From contig CAMODB010000009.1 of NCBI GenBank assembly GCA_946611195.1, forward strand, positions 1 through 34,346: DNA of 34,346 bases. The letters run 5' to 3'. The notes beneath the pieces were generated by a model. The model ran no database searches. It saw nothing but the letters and a program-made list of their open reading frames with translations, and was not told the DNA's origin. This document shows positions 8,823 through 16,922 of this stretch, in pieces. The translations under genes were made by a program, and so were the position numbers. The DNA comes from an uncultured Bacillota bacterium (lineage in GTDB: Bacteria > Bacillota_I > Bacilli_A > ML615J-28 > CAG-313). Each line of letters starts with the position of its first letter. The stretch's first letter is position 1.

Positions 8823-9532
8823 AATTACAATTAGAATATAAAACAACTAGTGGAATGTTTGATAAAGATGTCTATATGAAACCATATGCAGCCCTAGATC
8901 TTTGTCAAAGTATTGCTGGTCGCCATGCTTATTATCTAGGTATTGGTGCTGATACCTTATTAAAAGATAATTTAGGTTGGATTACCGCAAGACAAAGAAT
9001 TAAATTCTTTAATACACCCCATTTATTTGATAATCTAACAGTTATAACATATCCTCATCCCCAAAAGAAATATGAATATTTTCGAGAATATGAATGTTAT
9101 GATCAAAATAAAAACCTAATCTTTCGGGCCTTGTCTCTTTGGGTAATCTTAGATTTTAATACCAACCGTTTATCTAATAAAAATGTTATGCCGGAAGGCC
9201 TTTATCATGAAGGTAGTTATTTTGATGGTATTATAAAACCTATCAACGCAAAAAACGATGGTATTTTAGTTAATAAATATCAAGTAGTTAAAAGCGATAT
9301 TGATATGTATAATCATTTAAATAACGCTAAATATATTGATATAATCTTTGACACTTTAAAAATAGATTCCAAATATTATGATGAATTAACTATCTCATAT
9401 CAATCACAAGCAAAACTAGATGATTTAATAGATATCTATAAATTAGATAAAGATGGAACCATTTATCTAACGGGCTTTATAAATGATAATCTATGTTTTT
9501 CATCAGAAATAAAATTAAAGGAGGAAAAATAA
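8810..9532 (+). CDS. Acyl-ACP thioesterase (Acyl-ACP_TE family)
   Basis: Predicted to hydrolyse acyl-acyl carrier protein, releasing free fatty acids and ending fatty-acid synthesis. The 240 residues form the double hot-dog layout of bacterial relatives of plant FatA/FatB. The first half contains PYAALDLCQSIAGRHA and LGWITARQRIKF, with ALSLWVILDFNTNR after it; the second half contains DMYNHLNNAKYID. The latter aligns with the plant DVNQHVNNVKYI catalytic strip: Asp and His are kept, while the plant Asn position is Tyr here, as expected for bacterial hot-dog enzymes. The start lies inside yfcE, and the stop overlaps the next ATG by one base, so translation is probably coupled. Confidence 0.9.
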   Translation: MQKLELQLEYKTTSGMFDKDVYMKPYAALDLCQSIAGRHAYYLGIGADTLLKDNLGWITARQRIKFFNTPHLFDNLTVITYPHPQKKYEYFREYECYDQNKNLIFRALSLWVILDFNTNRLSNKNVMPEGLYHEGSYFDGIIKPINAKNDGILVNKYQVVKSDIDMYNHLNNAKYIDIIFDTLKIDSKYYDELTISYQSQAKLDDLIDIYKLDKDGTIYLTGFINDNLCFSSEIKLKEEK

Positions 9533-10203
9533 TGAATTTTACAAATTTAAGTAATACCTTTAGTATCTTTGGTAATTTTGCGGTATTCGATGATGATAAT
9601 ATGAATATTATTCATAAAATCTTTAGTGATTGTAATATTGCGTTAAACCAAGAAAATAATCAAGCAAACCATAGTGGTAAAGTAATGATTATTACCGATA
9701 ATAAAAAACATAATACGATTTTTCTTCGTCCTAATCGCCTTGATGTACAAGTAGCAGGTAGCATTAAAGAAAATAAAGCAATTATTTTAAACATGGTTAA
9801 TGATATCTATAAAGCTTTCTCACAATTATTTAAAGAAAGTCTCGGAACAAGAATTGCTTTTGTTACTAATTTCTTTGTTTTTGATGATGATGAAGAAAAA
9901 ATAAAAACCATTGGTAAACAAATCAATTTAATCAGTGGGGATATAAAAGAATTAACATTACGTACTAATCAAATAACTAATGTTTTAAATGAAGATACTA
10001 ATTTAGTATTTAGTATTAATAATATTCGTATAGCTGATAATAGAGACCCTAATAATAAAAGAAAAGCTCTTATGTTAACCTTTGATATTAATACTCTTGG
10101 TCAAAATAATGATGAACGTTTTGATTTACATGAATTAAATAATTATTATGATGCTTTTTTTGATTTAGCATATCAAAAAATCGAAGAATTAAACTATTTA
10201 TAA
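9532..10203 (+). CDS. Conserved-looking hypothetical protein
   Basis: I do not recognise this family. The 223-residue protein is soluble, with no signal peptide or membrane segment, and mixes beta strands with amphipathic helices. Two halves each hold a similar strand-turn motif: FAVFDDDNMNIIHKI near residue 15 and FFVFDDDEEKIKTI near residue 112, which suggests an old internal duplication. A strand pair TIFLRPNRLDVQVAG lies between them. The track start at 9493 would lie inside the thioesterase. ATG 9532 has a perfect AAAGGAGG seven bases upstream and begins on the last base of the thioesterase stop. It is the last gene of the ybaK operon, and the next gene has its own promoter. Function unknown. 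Confidence 0.75.
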   Translation: MNFTNLSNTFSIFGNFAVFDDDNMNIIHKIFSDCNIALNQENNQANHSGKVMIITDNKKHNTIFLRPNRLDVQVAGSIKENKAIILNMVNDIYKAFSQLFKESLGTRIAFVTNFFVFDDDEEKIKTIGKQINLISGDIKELTLRTNQITNVLNEDTNLVFSINNIRIADNRDPNNKRKALMLTFDINTLGQNNDERFDLHELNNYYDAFFDLAYQKIEELNYL

Positions 10204-10225
10204 AATAATCAATTTTATAAAATAT

Positions 10226-10254
10226 TTGACTTATTTATTTAATTAGTATATAAT
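10226..10254 (+). promoter_or_regulatory. Sigma-A promoter of the EAL gene
   Basis: TTGACT (10226-10231), 17-base spacer, TATAAT (10249-10254). It leaves a leader of about 43 bases before the ATG at 10304. Confidence 0.85.
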
Positions 10255-10303
10255 TGAGGCAATTGATTAGAAAAAATAAAAGAAAATCTTTTAAGGACTT
10301 TTT

Positions 10304-12979
10304 ATGAAAAAAACAATAATTAGAAACTTTGTTTTAGTATTAATATTGATATCTACTCTGTTATTAATTTGTACTTTTTCTTATTCATATATAAGTAATC
10401 AAATTATTAATGATAATATCAATAACAATTTAAAAAAGATTGTCGGTACGACAACAACAAGTATCGAACAACAATTTCAAATTGACCATAATCGACTAAA
10501 AACAAAAATTGATACTTATACAAAAGATGAAAATACTAGTGATAATTTAACAAGAGTAAAAAATAAGATTGCGATTGTTGAAAGTCACAAAGATGAATTA
10601 CTATATGGTTCTTCTAGTGGTATTGGTGGCTATGTTGAAGATAGTGTTAAGGGTGATTATTTCTTAATTAATGGGAAGAAATATCAAGACCAAAATTCAG
10701 CTGACCATAACCAAGAAAAAGAATATGATGTAATTATTGCTGATTTAGGTAAAGATTTTAAAGTAGAAACTGGTCAAACTAATGATTTTACTGGTGCTGA
10801 TTCAATCTATATCGTTTATCAATTAGGTGATATCATTGTTTATTTTAAAGCTTCTGATACTTTTAATGCGATATTCGTTGATGAAAAAATCATTGATGAT
10901 TATTATTTAATTAATCTTGATGGTGGTATTCGTTATACAACAAGTAAAAAAGGAAAACTACTTTTCTATGATTTATTAATTGATGAAGGAAATTCAAAAG
11001 AAACTAAAGATATTTTAATCTATGAACCAATTGAAAATATATCGAAGGATAATCCTTACGCAATTGTTAATAATATTAAATATAATAATAAAACATCATG
11101 GATGCTTGCAAGTAGTTTAACTACTGATGAAATTAGTAATAATTTATATTTAGTTTTAATTATTGATAATGAATCAGCTGTATCAAGTTTAAGAACGGTG
11201 TTTGCACCACTTCTTGCAACATTCTTCTTAGTACTTATTATTGTTGCTATTGCTTTAGTTATTTCTTATTATATTATTGGTAAGAAACATAATGATTTAA
11301 CAAATATTACGAATCGTAAATATGGTAAACCAGTTTATGAAATTAAACTTCGTACTGATGGTACTATTATTAATTTTGATGCTAATTTCAAAGAATTACT
11401 TAAAGATATTAAAGAATATCAAAAATTTTCGGATTTTGAATTCGTAGAAGATTATGATGATATATCTTCAGCTCTCTTTAAACAATTACCATTTACAATT
11501 AAACTTGCAAAAGAAAAAAATAATAAAGATAAAGATTTAATCTTCCGTTGTTCAATTTTAAAAGAATTTAATCACTATATTGCGATATGTCTTGATTCAA
11601 CATCTATTGAAGAAAAAAATGATAAATATCGTACTATCGCAACCATTAATCCAACTACTGGTGATCCTAATATGGAAGTGTTTAAAGAAGATATTGTTAA
11701 ATCTATTTACAATATTAAAACGGAAAAAACAATCTTTAAAACATCTTTATTATATGTTCATTTAATTAATTATCAAAATTTAGGTTTATTCTATGGTAAA
11801 AAGATTGGTGAACAAATTCAAAGATTAATTAACCAAAGATTAAAAGAAATCTGTGAAGGCTTAGAAACTAAATTATATACATTAGCACCTGATTCTACAG
11901 GTATTATCTTATCAAATCTTGATACTTATGAAGAAGCTAATGATTTAGCTAAAAAGATTGAAAAAGATATTAAGAAACCAATCGAATTTGGTGAAAACCG
12001 TATTATCTTAGAAGCCTCTATCGCAATATATAATCTAGATCCCGATGTTTATACTTTAAATGACGCAGGCGTCATTGTTGATGGACTTGAAAGATTATCC
12101 GGTAGAATGAATCAAAATGCTACTAAAAAAATTGATATCTTCACCCCATCTGTTGAAAAATATATTTCTAACGAAGAAGCTTTCGAAGAAGATTTAAAAA
12201 CAGCTGTTTTAAATAATGAATTTGTTATGTATTTACAACCACAATATAATATCTTCGAACATCGTATTCAATCTTTTGAATTATTAATTCGTTGGAATAA
12301 TCCAAAATATATAAGAGAATCACCTCAACACTTTATTGAAGTTGCGGAAAAGAATGGTTTAATCATTCAAATTGGACGTTTCGTTAATGAAGAAAGTTTA
12401 AGAATTGCGAAAGAATTAGAAAAATATGATCTAGAATTCTCTTTAAACGTTTCTCCTGCTCAATTTATTCAAACCGGTTTCGTATCCGAATTAATTGATT
12501 TAGTTAATAAATATGAAGTAGATCCTAATAAGATAAGTCTAGAAGTAACAGAAACTTTCCTTATGGAAAATCTTACTGTTATGAGTGAAAAACTAAAAGA
12601 ATTAAAGCGTTATGGTTTTAAAATTCACTTAGATGACTTTGGTGTTGGTCACTCTTCACTTTTATATCTAAAAGAATTACCAGTTGATGCGTTAAAGATT
12701 GATAAAGAATTTACAAGATTTATTTCATCTGATAAATTTAGTCGTAATACTATTAGATTTATTACTAACCTTGCCCGTAACCTTGAATTAGGTATTATTT
12801 GTGAAGGTGTCGAAGATGAAAAACAATTGAACTTCCTTGCAAGAAACGAATGTAGCTTGATACAAGGATATATCTTAAGTCCACCTGTACCAATTGATGA
12901 AGCTATCGAATTAATCGATGAATATAATATTAAAAAGACCAAAATAATTAATGATGATAAAAAAGAAAAGAGAAGATAA
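10304..12979 (+). CDS. Membrane sensor with degenerate GGDEF and intact EAL domain: c-di-GMP phosphodiesterase
   Basis: Predicted to hydrolyse cyclic di-GMP to pGpG at the inner face of the membrane under control of an external sensor. Order: membrane helix about 8-29, extracellular sensor about 30-295 (Cache-like size), membrane helix about 298-322, a linker domain that may be PAS-like, a GGDEF-fold domain about 480-600, and EAL about 630-870. The GGDEF signature position reads APDST, so cyclase activity is not expected. The EAL site looks complete: FELLIRW for EALxRW, LNVSPAQF (Asn), LEVTET (Glu), LDDFGVGHSSL (Asp-Asp), DALKID (Lys), CEGVED (Glu) and IQGY (Gln). The only visible departure is ELL for EAL, which keeps the metal-binding Glu. 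An AAGGA lies eight bases before the ATG. The next c-di-GMP gene follows after 61 bases. Confidence 0.9.
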   Translation: MKKTIIRNFVLVLILISTLLLICTFSYSYISNQIINDNINNNLKKIVGTTTTSIEQQFQIDHNRLKTKIDTYTKDENTSDNLTRVKNKIAIVESHKDELLYGSSSGIGGYVEDSVKGDYFLINGKKYQDQNSADHNQEKEYDVIIADLGKDFKVETGQTNDFTGADSIYIVYQLGDIIVYFKASDTFNAIFVDEKIIDDYYLINLDGGIRYTTSKKGKLLFYDLLIDEGNSKETKDILIYEPIENISKDNPYAIVNNIKYNNKTSWMLASSLTTDEISNNLYLVLIIDNESAVSSLRTVFAPLLATFFLVLIIVAIALVISYYIIGKKHNDLTNITNRKYGKPVYEIKLRTDGTIINFDANFKELLKDIKEYQKFSDFEFVEDYDDISSALFKQLPFTIKLAKEKNNKDKDLIFRCSILKEFNHYIAICLDSTSIEEKNDKYRTIATINPTTGDPNMEVFKEDIVKSIYNIKTEKTIFKTSLLYVHLINYQNLGLFYGKKIGEQIQRLINQRLKEICEGLETKLYTLAPDSTGIILSNLDTYEEANDLAKKIEKDIKKPIEFGENRIILEASIAIYNLDPDVYTLNDAGVIVDGLERLSGRMNQNATKKIDIFTPSVEKYISNEEAFEEDLKTAVLNNEFVMYLQPQYNIFEHRIQSFELLIRWNNPKYIRESPQHFIEVAEKNGLIIQIGRFVNEESLRIAKELEKYDLEFSLNVSPAQFIQTGFVSELIDLVNKYEVDPNKISLEVTETFLMENLTVMSEKLKELKRYGFKIHLDDFGVGHSSLLYLKELPVDALKIDKEFTRFISSDKFSRNTIRFITNLARNLELGIICEGVEDEKQLNFLARNECSLIQGYILSPPVPIDEAIELIDEYNIKKTKIINDDKKEKRR

Positions 12980-13040
12980 AAAAGTATTTTCTTTTTAAAA
13001 CATTTGATTATATGATAAACTAATGAAGAGGTAATATTCT

Positions 13041-14879
13041 ATGCTTATAATCAAAAATATTTTAATAGGATATATATTAACAGAAACAGATAATGATCCA
13101 TTTAAAATGTGGCCAAAAGGAGCAATTATTTTAGTAGCTCTTCTTGCATTAATCGTTTTAATCGGTTTAGCTGTTTTCTTAGGTTATCGGACTATTAAAG
13201 AAAGAGAAAGATATCTTGAAGAAAAAAGTTCTTATATGGAAGGTGTCTTATCTAAAAGTGAAATTAAAGCAAATATTAATTTACTTATTTCCAAATCAAC
13301 ATCCGATACACCATTTAGTTTAGTATATATTGATATTGATGAAGTAACACAAATGACTAATGCTTTTGGTGAAAAAGCTGTCAAAACGATTATTGAAACT
13401 ATTGCACAAAAGATTCTTAAAATTCTTCCTTTCCAAGTCCAAATGGGACGACTTGGAATTGATAAATTCTTAATTCTCTTTAGAACTGAATATTCACATG
13501 AAGAAGTATTTAGAATTGCTGATCAAATCAAAGATGTTATAAAAGAACCAGTTCGTATTAGTTATGATACGGAGACTACCGCAACAGCTTCAATTGGTAT
13601 TGCTTATTTCCCAACCCATGGTCAAACTTATAATCAATTACTTAATTCCCTAGAAATTGCCGTAATAACGGTAAAGAGAAATGGTGGCGACCATATTGTA
13701 GCTTATAGTGAAGACTTAGGTGGCGAAGAAGGTCAAAACAAATTATATTACGAACAAATTAAAACGGCAATTATCAATAAAGAATTCGTTTTATTCTATC
13801 AACCAATTATTAATACTGAACATAATACTTTTATTTCCGCTGAAGCATTACTTCGTTGGAACCATCCAAAACGAGGAATATTAAATCCAAAAGAATTCAT
13901 CAATGTTATGGAACAATCAGGTGATATTTATTGGGTAGGTATTTGGGGATTAGAATTAATGATTGAACAATACAACGTTTTGCGTCGTATAATGTCTAAT
14001 GGTGATTTCACATTATCAATTAATCTAAGTGTAAAACAATTGATGAATGATAGACTTGCTCTTGATTTCCAAAAACTAATTAAGAAATATAAATTCCCAG
14101 CTAAGAATTTAGTAATTGAAGCTGATGAATTTATCATCTACAATAAACACGAAACAATTAATGAAAATATTAAAAAGATTAGAGAATTAGGATTTAAGAT
14201 TGCGGTTGATGGTTTCGCCTTTGACTACAATACATTACTAAAACTTAATACCTTGCAAATTGATGTAATTAAATTAGATGCAGGATTCGTTGATGAAGAT
14301 AATAAAGAAATCTTAAAGAATTTTATTCAATTATTATTGAATTACGCAAAAAAGAATAATGTTGAAATCATTGTCGAAAAGATTGAAAATAGAGAACAAA
14401 TCGAATATTTCGAATCACAGGGAATCTATAATTTCCAAGGTTATTTCATTTCTAAACCAATCAGTTCAGAAGATTTACAAGCTCTTGCAGCAAATGCAGA
14501 TTTCTTAGAAGCCTTAGCTGAAAAGAAAAATATTGAAGAAACTAAAACAGAAGAAACACCTGCTGAAGAAGAACAATCAGAAGAATCTACTTCAGATGAT
14601 CAACCTATAGTTGAAGAAGAGCAACCTGAAGAACCAGTAACTGAAGAGACTCCAGCAGAAGAATCTAATACTGAAGAACAATCTCAATCAGCTGAACAAG
14701 AAGTTGAAGATACTCCTGTAGAAGAAACTCCAGTTGAAGATGTTCAACCAGAAGAATCAGTGATTGATGAACAAAATAATGAAGATCAACCAGCTGAAAC
14801 ATCTTCAGAAGAAGATAAAAAAGAAGAAACAGAAGGGGAAAATAACCCTGAAAATGAATCTTTAGAAGCACAAAAATAA
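13041..14879 (+). CDS. Membrane protein with degenerate GGDEF and degenerate EAL domains: probable c-di-GMP receptor
   Basis: One membrane helix (about 27-49) is followed by a GGDEF-fold domain whose signature reads GIDKF (about 135), and an EAL domain (about 240-475). EAL residues kept are EALLRW, INLS, IKLD, the Glu of VEKIE and FQGYFISKP. The DDFGTG loop needed for metal binding and catalysis reads VDGFAFDY: the second Asp and the GTG are lost. Such proteins (FimX and LapD are the known pattern) usually bind c-di-GMP and signal to partners rather than degrade it. Residues about 490-612 form an acidic Glu/Pro/Thr-rich tail with loose repeats such as EETPAEE and EETPVED, possibly a docking or spacer region. 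The gene lies just upstream of the first c-di-GMP riboswitch, on the same strand. Loss of activity is inferred from sequence. Confidence 0.88.
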   Translation: MLIIKNILIGYILTETDNDPFKMWPKGAIILVALLALIVLIGLAVFLGYRTIKERERYLEEKSSYMEGVLSKSEIKANINLLISKSTSDTPFSLVYIDIDEVTQMTNAFGEKAVKTIIETIAQKILKILPFQVQMGRLGIDKFLILFRTEYSHEEVFRIADQIKDVIKEPVRISYDTETTATASIGIAYFPTHGQTYNQLLNSLEIAVITVKRNGGDHIVAYSEDLGGEEGQNKLYYEQIKTAIINKEFVLFYQPIINTEHNTFISAEALLRWNHPKRGILNPKEFINVMEQSGDIYWVGIWGLELMIEQYNVLRRIMSNGDFTLSINLSVKQLMNDRLALDFQKLIKKYKFPAKNLVIEADEFIIYNKHETINENIKKIRELGFKIAVDGFAFDYNTLLKLNTLQIDVIKLDAGFVDEDNKEILKNFIQLLLNYAKKNNVEIIVEKIENREQIEYFESQGIYNFQGYFISKPISSEDLQALAANADFLEALAEKKNIEETKTEETPAEEEQSEESTSDDQPIVEEEQPEEPVTEETPAEESNTEEQSQSAEQEVEDTPVEETPVEDVQPEESVIDEQNNEDQPAETSSEEDKKEETEGENNPENESLEAQK

Positions 14880-14908
14880 AAAAATTTTAACTTTTTGAGC
14901 AAAAATAC

Positions 14909-14937
14909 TTGACAAGTTAAAAATTGTGTGCTATAAT
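14909..14937 (+). promoter_or_regulatory. Consensus promoter of surface-protein operon 1
   Basis: TTGACA (14909-14914), 17-base spacer ending in TGC, TATAAT (14932-14937). It is a consensus promoter with an additional extended -10. Transcription should start near 14944, immediately before the riboswitch. Confidence 0.92.
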
Positions 14938-14948
14938 GATGCCGTAAA

Positions 14949-15023
14949 GTGTAAATAGCAAAGCATGAGAAATCGTGTGACGCAAAGCTAAAGGGCCTGA
15001 TTTAAATAATGGTAGCCAGTTGT
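14949..15023 (+). promoter_or_regulatory. c-di-GMP-I riboswitch (GEMM), first copy
   Basis: The core matches the c-di-GMP-I aptamer: a stem CATGA-GAAA-TCGTG with the GNRA tetraloop, the nearly invariant GACGCAAAGC, a short GGGCC-side stem, and ATGGTAGCCAG at the 3' side. The TAGCCAGTTGTCA of the aptamer also forms the 5' arm of the terminator that follows. Ligand-stabilised aptamer and terminator therefore exclude each other, and high c-di-GMP should switch the operon ON. Core identification is from known family consensus. The exact ends and the P1 pairing are approximate. Confidence 0.93.
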
Positions 15024-15060
15024 CATGATTACTAATAATCTTGATAATTGGCTATTTTTA
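15013..15060 (+). terminator. Riboswitch-controlled intrinsic terminator 1
   Basis: TAGCCAGTTGTCA (15013-15025) pairs with TGATAATTGGCTA (15042-15054) in a 13-pair stem with two wobbles. It is capped by a second stem GATTA-CTAA-TAATC and followed by TTTTTATTTT. The 5' arm lies inside the aptamer core, so this is the expression platform. The ORF-track TTG start at 15041 falls in this hairpin and is not a real start. Confidence 0.92.
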
Positions 15061-15082
15061 TTTTCATCTAGAAAGGACAAAT

Positions 15083-15853
15083 ATGAATAAAATTCGATAT
15101 AAACATGCTCGAAAAGTATTTCGTATTGGTTACTTCATAGCCTTAACAATTATGTTACTACTTGCATTTCTTACTTATTATGGTCAATACTCAGGTAACT
15201 TCGTTATGACAGTTGATGAGGAGACATATGACAGAGGTATAGCAATATCCGAAAAAAGTGATTTTGAAACCTATGCAAGATGGCTAACAGCAGATGCTGT
15301 CGAGGAAGTAAGAGATATCACCCTCGAACAAATTATATTTAATGATCTGGAAGGAATACTTACAACTGATGGATCATTTAAAGATAGTGTTCTTGGTGGA
15401 GCAAATAACAAAAAACTTAATTATTTAGCCTATACATTCTACTTAAAAAATGTTGGTAAATTTGAAACTAATATTGGTTATGATGTAGTTATTACCGATG
15501 TAACAGGAATGTTAGCTGCTGGTATCAGAGTCTTAATCATTCAAGATGGTTATATTGACCCTGGACAAGCTAAAGTAGCAACCTTATCTGATTTACATGC
15601 CGGTACATATCAATTATATCAATTAGCTGACACGAAAGATCATGTTTATCCAGAAGGATTAAGAGACGCCAAAGAATTTGTTTCTGATGCGGTTGTATGT
15701 AAAGAAACAGTAAATCAATTAGGCGCTAATCAAACAAAGAAGTTTACAATTCTAATGTGGCTTGAAGGTGAGGATCCTGATTGTAGTATTGATAATATTG
15801 ATCAAATCTATGGATCAAAAATCAAAATTGCAATGAACTTCTATCTAGTATAA
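15083..15853 (+). CDS. Membrane-anchored surface protein with WLEGxDxxC motif (putative fibre base or minor subunit)
   Basis: First gene of riboswitch operon 1. The true start is ATG 15083 with AAAGGA six bases upstream; the track's 15041 start is inside the terminator. A basic N-terminus and one hydrophobic helix (about 18-38) are followed by an external domain of about 210 residues rich in beta strands. Near the C-terminus it has LMWLEGEDPDC, then a final strand. The same motif occurs at the same distance from the end in the next two proteins, so the three share a fold. Unlike them it lacks the S/T-FAWF cleavage region, so it may stay anchored and act as an anchor or initiator, as TapA does for TasA fibres; that comparison is inference from layout only. 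Family unknown to me. Confidence 0.8.
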   Translation: MNKIRYKHARKVFRIGYFIALTIMLLLAFLTYYGQYSGNFVMTVDEETYDRGIAISEKSDFETYARWLTADAVEEVRDITLEQIIFNDLEGILTTDGSFKDSVLGGANNKKLNYLAYTFYLKNVGKFETNIGYDVVITDVTGMLAAGIRVLIIQDGYIDPGQAKVATLSDLHAGTYQLYQLADTKDHVYPEGLRDAKEFVSDAVVCKETVNQLGANQTKKFTILMWLEGEDPDCSIDNIDQIYGSKIKIAMNFYLV

Positions 15854-15869
15854 AAAAAGGGGGTACAAA

Positions 15870-16826
15870 ATGAAAGTTAAGAAAAAAGTTATATTAACTC
15901 TAGCTCTTGCATTATTCGCAGCTATGACCTTACTTACCAGTACCTTCGCATGGTTCTCCATTGCTCAAAGTGCTACAGTTGGTGATTTACAATTAAAAGT
16001 TACAGAATCAGAATCTTTGCTTATTTCCGTTGATGGTGTTAATTACTATGAAAAATTAACTCCTTTACAATTTGGAAGTTATATAAAACAAGATTTAGCT
16101 TTAACAAATGTTACAACTTCAGATTTAGAAAACTTCTATAATTCTTATGAAGGCGATGAAGCTTTAGAAAATGAAGATTACTTAACCTTCACATTATATT
16201 TCAAAAGTCTTTCACCACATAATGATGGTTTATATTTAATAGATAATAAATCAAATAGTTATACATATGATTATGCAATAAGAGATGATATTAACATCGC
16301 AGGAACTTACGTTTATAGTAAAGGTGTTGAATATAAAACACCAGTAAGTTTCCAATATGCAGAAGATGAAATAAGAGAAGCAGGTTCAACTGATAAATAT
16401 TATGCAGCCGAAGCATTAAGAATGGGTTTCAAAGAATTACCTTTTGATGCTGAAGATACAAGAACCGAATTCTCAAGTTTTATATATGATCCAAGTGGTA
16501 AAGAATATCGTGGATGGGGTGTTGAATATGGAGCATTAGATTTTGTTAGAAAAACTGTTGATTCTAATGTCTATGTTCCAACAACAAATATTCCTGATAC
16601 AAAATACGCGTTAACTACTTTTAGATATGGTAGGGATGCATTAAACAATGATTCCTTATGTGGAACTCTTCAAGAAAGAACATCCGTATCAGGAGAAGTA
16701 GCATATTATTCTAAAGTTCAAGTTTATATTTGGCTTGAAGGATGGGATGCAGATTGCTTTGATTCAATCTACACAGATAATTTGCTAATTCAATTTCATT
16801 TTAGATCAGCTATTAAAGCTATCTAA
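15870..16826 (+). CDS. Secreted surface protein with SipW-type signal peptide
   Basis: The N-terminus has lysines, a hydrophobic stretch and LLTSTFAWFSIAQSAT (about 21-36), the signature of SipW-cognate signal peptides as in TasA/CalY-type fibre proteins, so one of the two SipW-like peptidases downstream should cleave it. The mature part (about 285 residues) is acidic, beta-rich and not recognisable by name. It contains VYIWLEGWDADC about 30 residues from the end, shared with its two operon partners. A GGGGGT ribosome binding site lies just before the ATG, 16 bases after the previous stop. Predicted role: fibre or matrix subunit outside the cell. Cysteines are few, so a disulfide scaffold is not evident. 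Confidence 0.82.
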   Translation: MKVKKKVILTLALALFAAMTLLTSTFAWFSIAQSATVGDLQLKVTESESLLISVDGVNYYEKLTPLQFGSYIKQDLALTNVTTSDLENFYNSYEGDEALENEDYLTFTLYFKSLSPHNDGLYLIDNKSNSYTYDYAIRDDINIAGTYVYSKGVEYKTPVSFQYAEDEIREAGSTDKYYAAEALRMGFKELPFDAEDTRTEFSSFIYDPSGKEYRGWGVEYGALDFVRKTVDSNVYVPTTNIPDTKYALTTFRYGRDALNNDSLCGTLQERTSVSGEVAYYSKVQVYIWLEGWDADCFDSIYTDNLLIQFHFRSAIKAI

Positions 16827-16832
16827 AATACT

Positions 16833-16864
16833 AAAACCGGTTTTAAGTGAAATAGAAATATTTC
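16833..16864 (+). other. Two small intra-operon hairpins
   Basis: The 96-base gap before the third gene holds a perfect palindrome AAAACCGGTTTT (16833-16844) and a stem GAAATA-GAAA-TATTTC (16849-16864). Neither is followed by a proper T-run, so neither looks like an efficient terminator. They may stabilise or process the mRNA upstream of the likely most-expressed gene. This is inferred from position. Confidence 0.35.
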
Positions 16865-16922
16865 CTAAAACATATACAGGCTCTTAGAAAAAAATATTTA
16901 CAATGAAAGGAAAATTAAAACA

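Noticed and set aside
12649-12942. Minus-strand ORF opposite the EAL domain
   Set aside because: It is a shadow of a strongly conserved coding region, without a ribosome binding site or recognisable protein.
12957-13005. A/T-only hairpin between the two EAL-type genes as a terminator
   Set aside because: The AAAAGAAAA/TTTTCTTTT pairing is low in stability and expected by chance in this sequence; the genes are probably cotranscribed.
14665-14871. Minus-strand Leu-rich ORF opposite the acidic tail
   Set aside because: It arises from the complement of Glu/Pro-rich codons (GAA, CCA) and is not an independent gene.
10304-14879. Active diguanylate cyclases
   Set aside because: Both GGDEF signature positions are degenerate (APDST and GIDKF).
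15041-15082. TTG start of the first surface-protein gene offered by the ORF track
   Set aside because: It lies in the 3' part of the riboswitch terminator hairpin; ATG 15083 has a good ribosome binding site.
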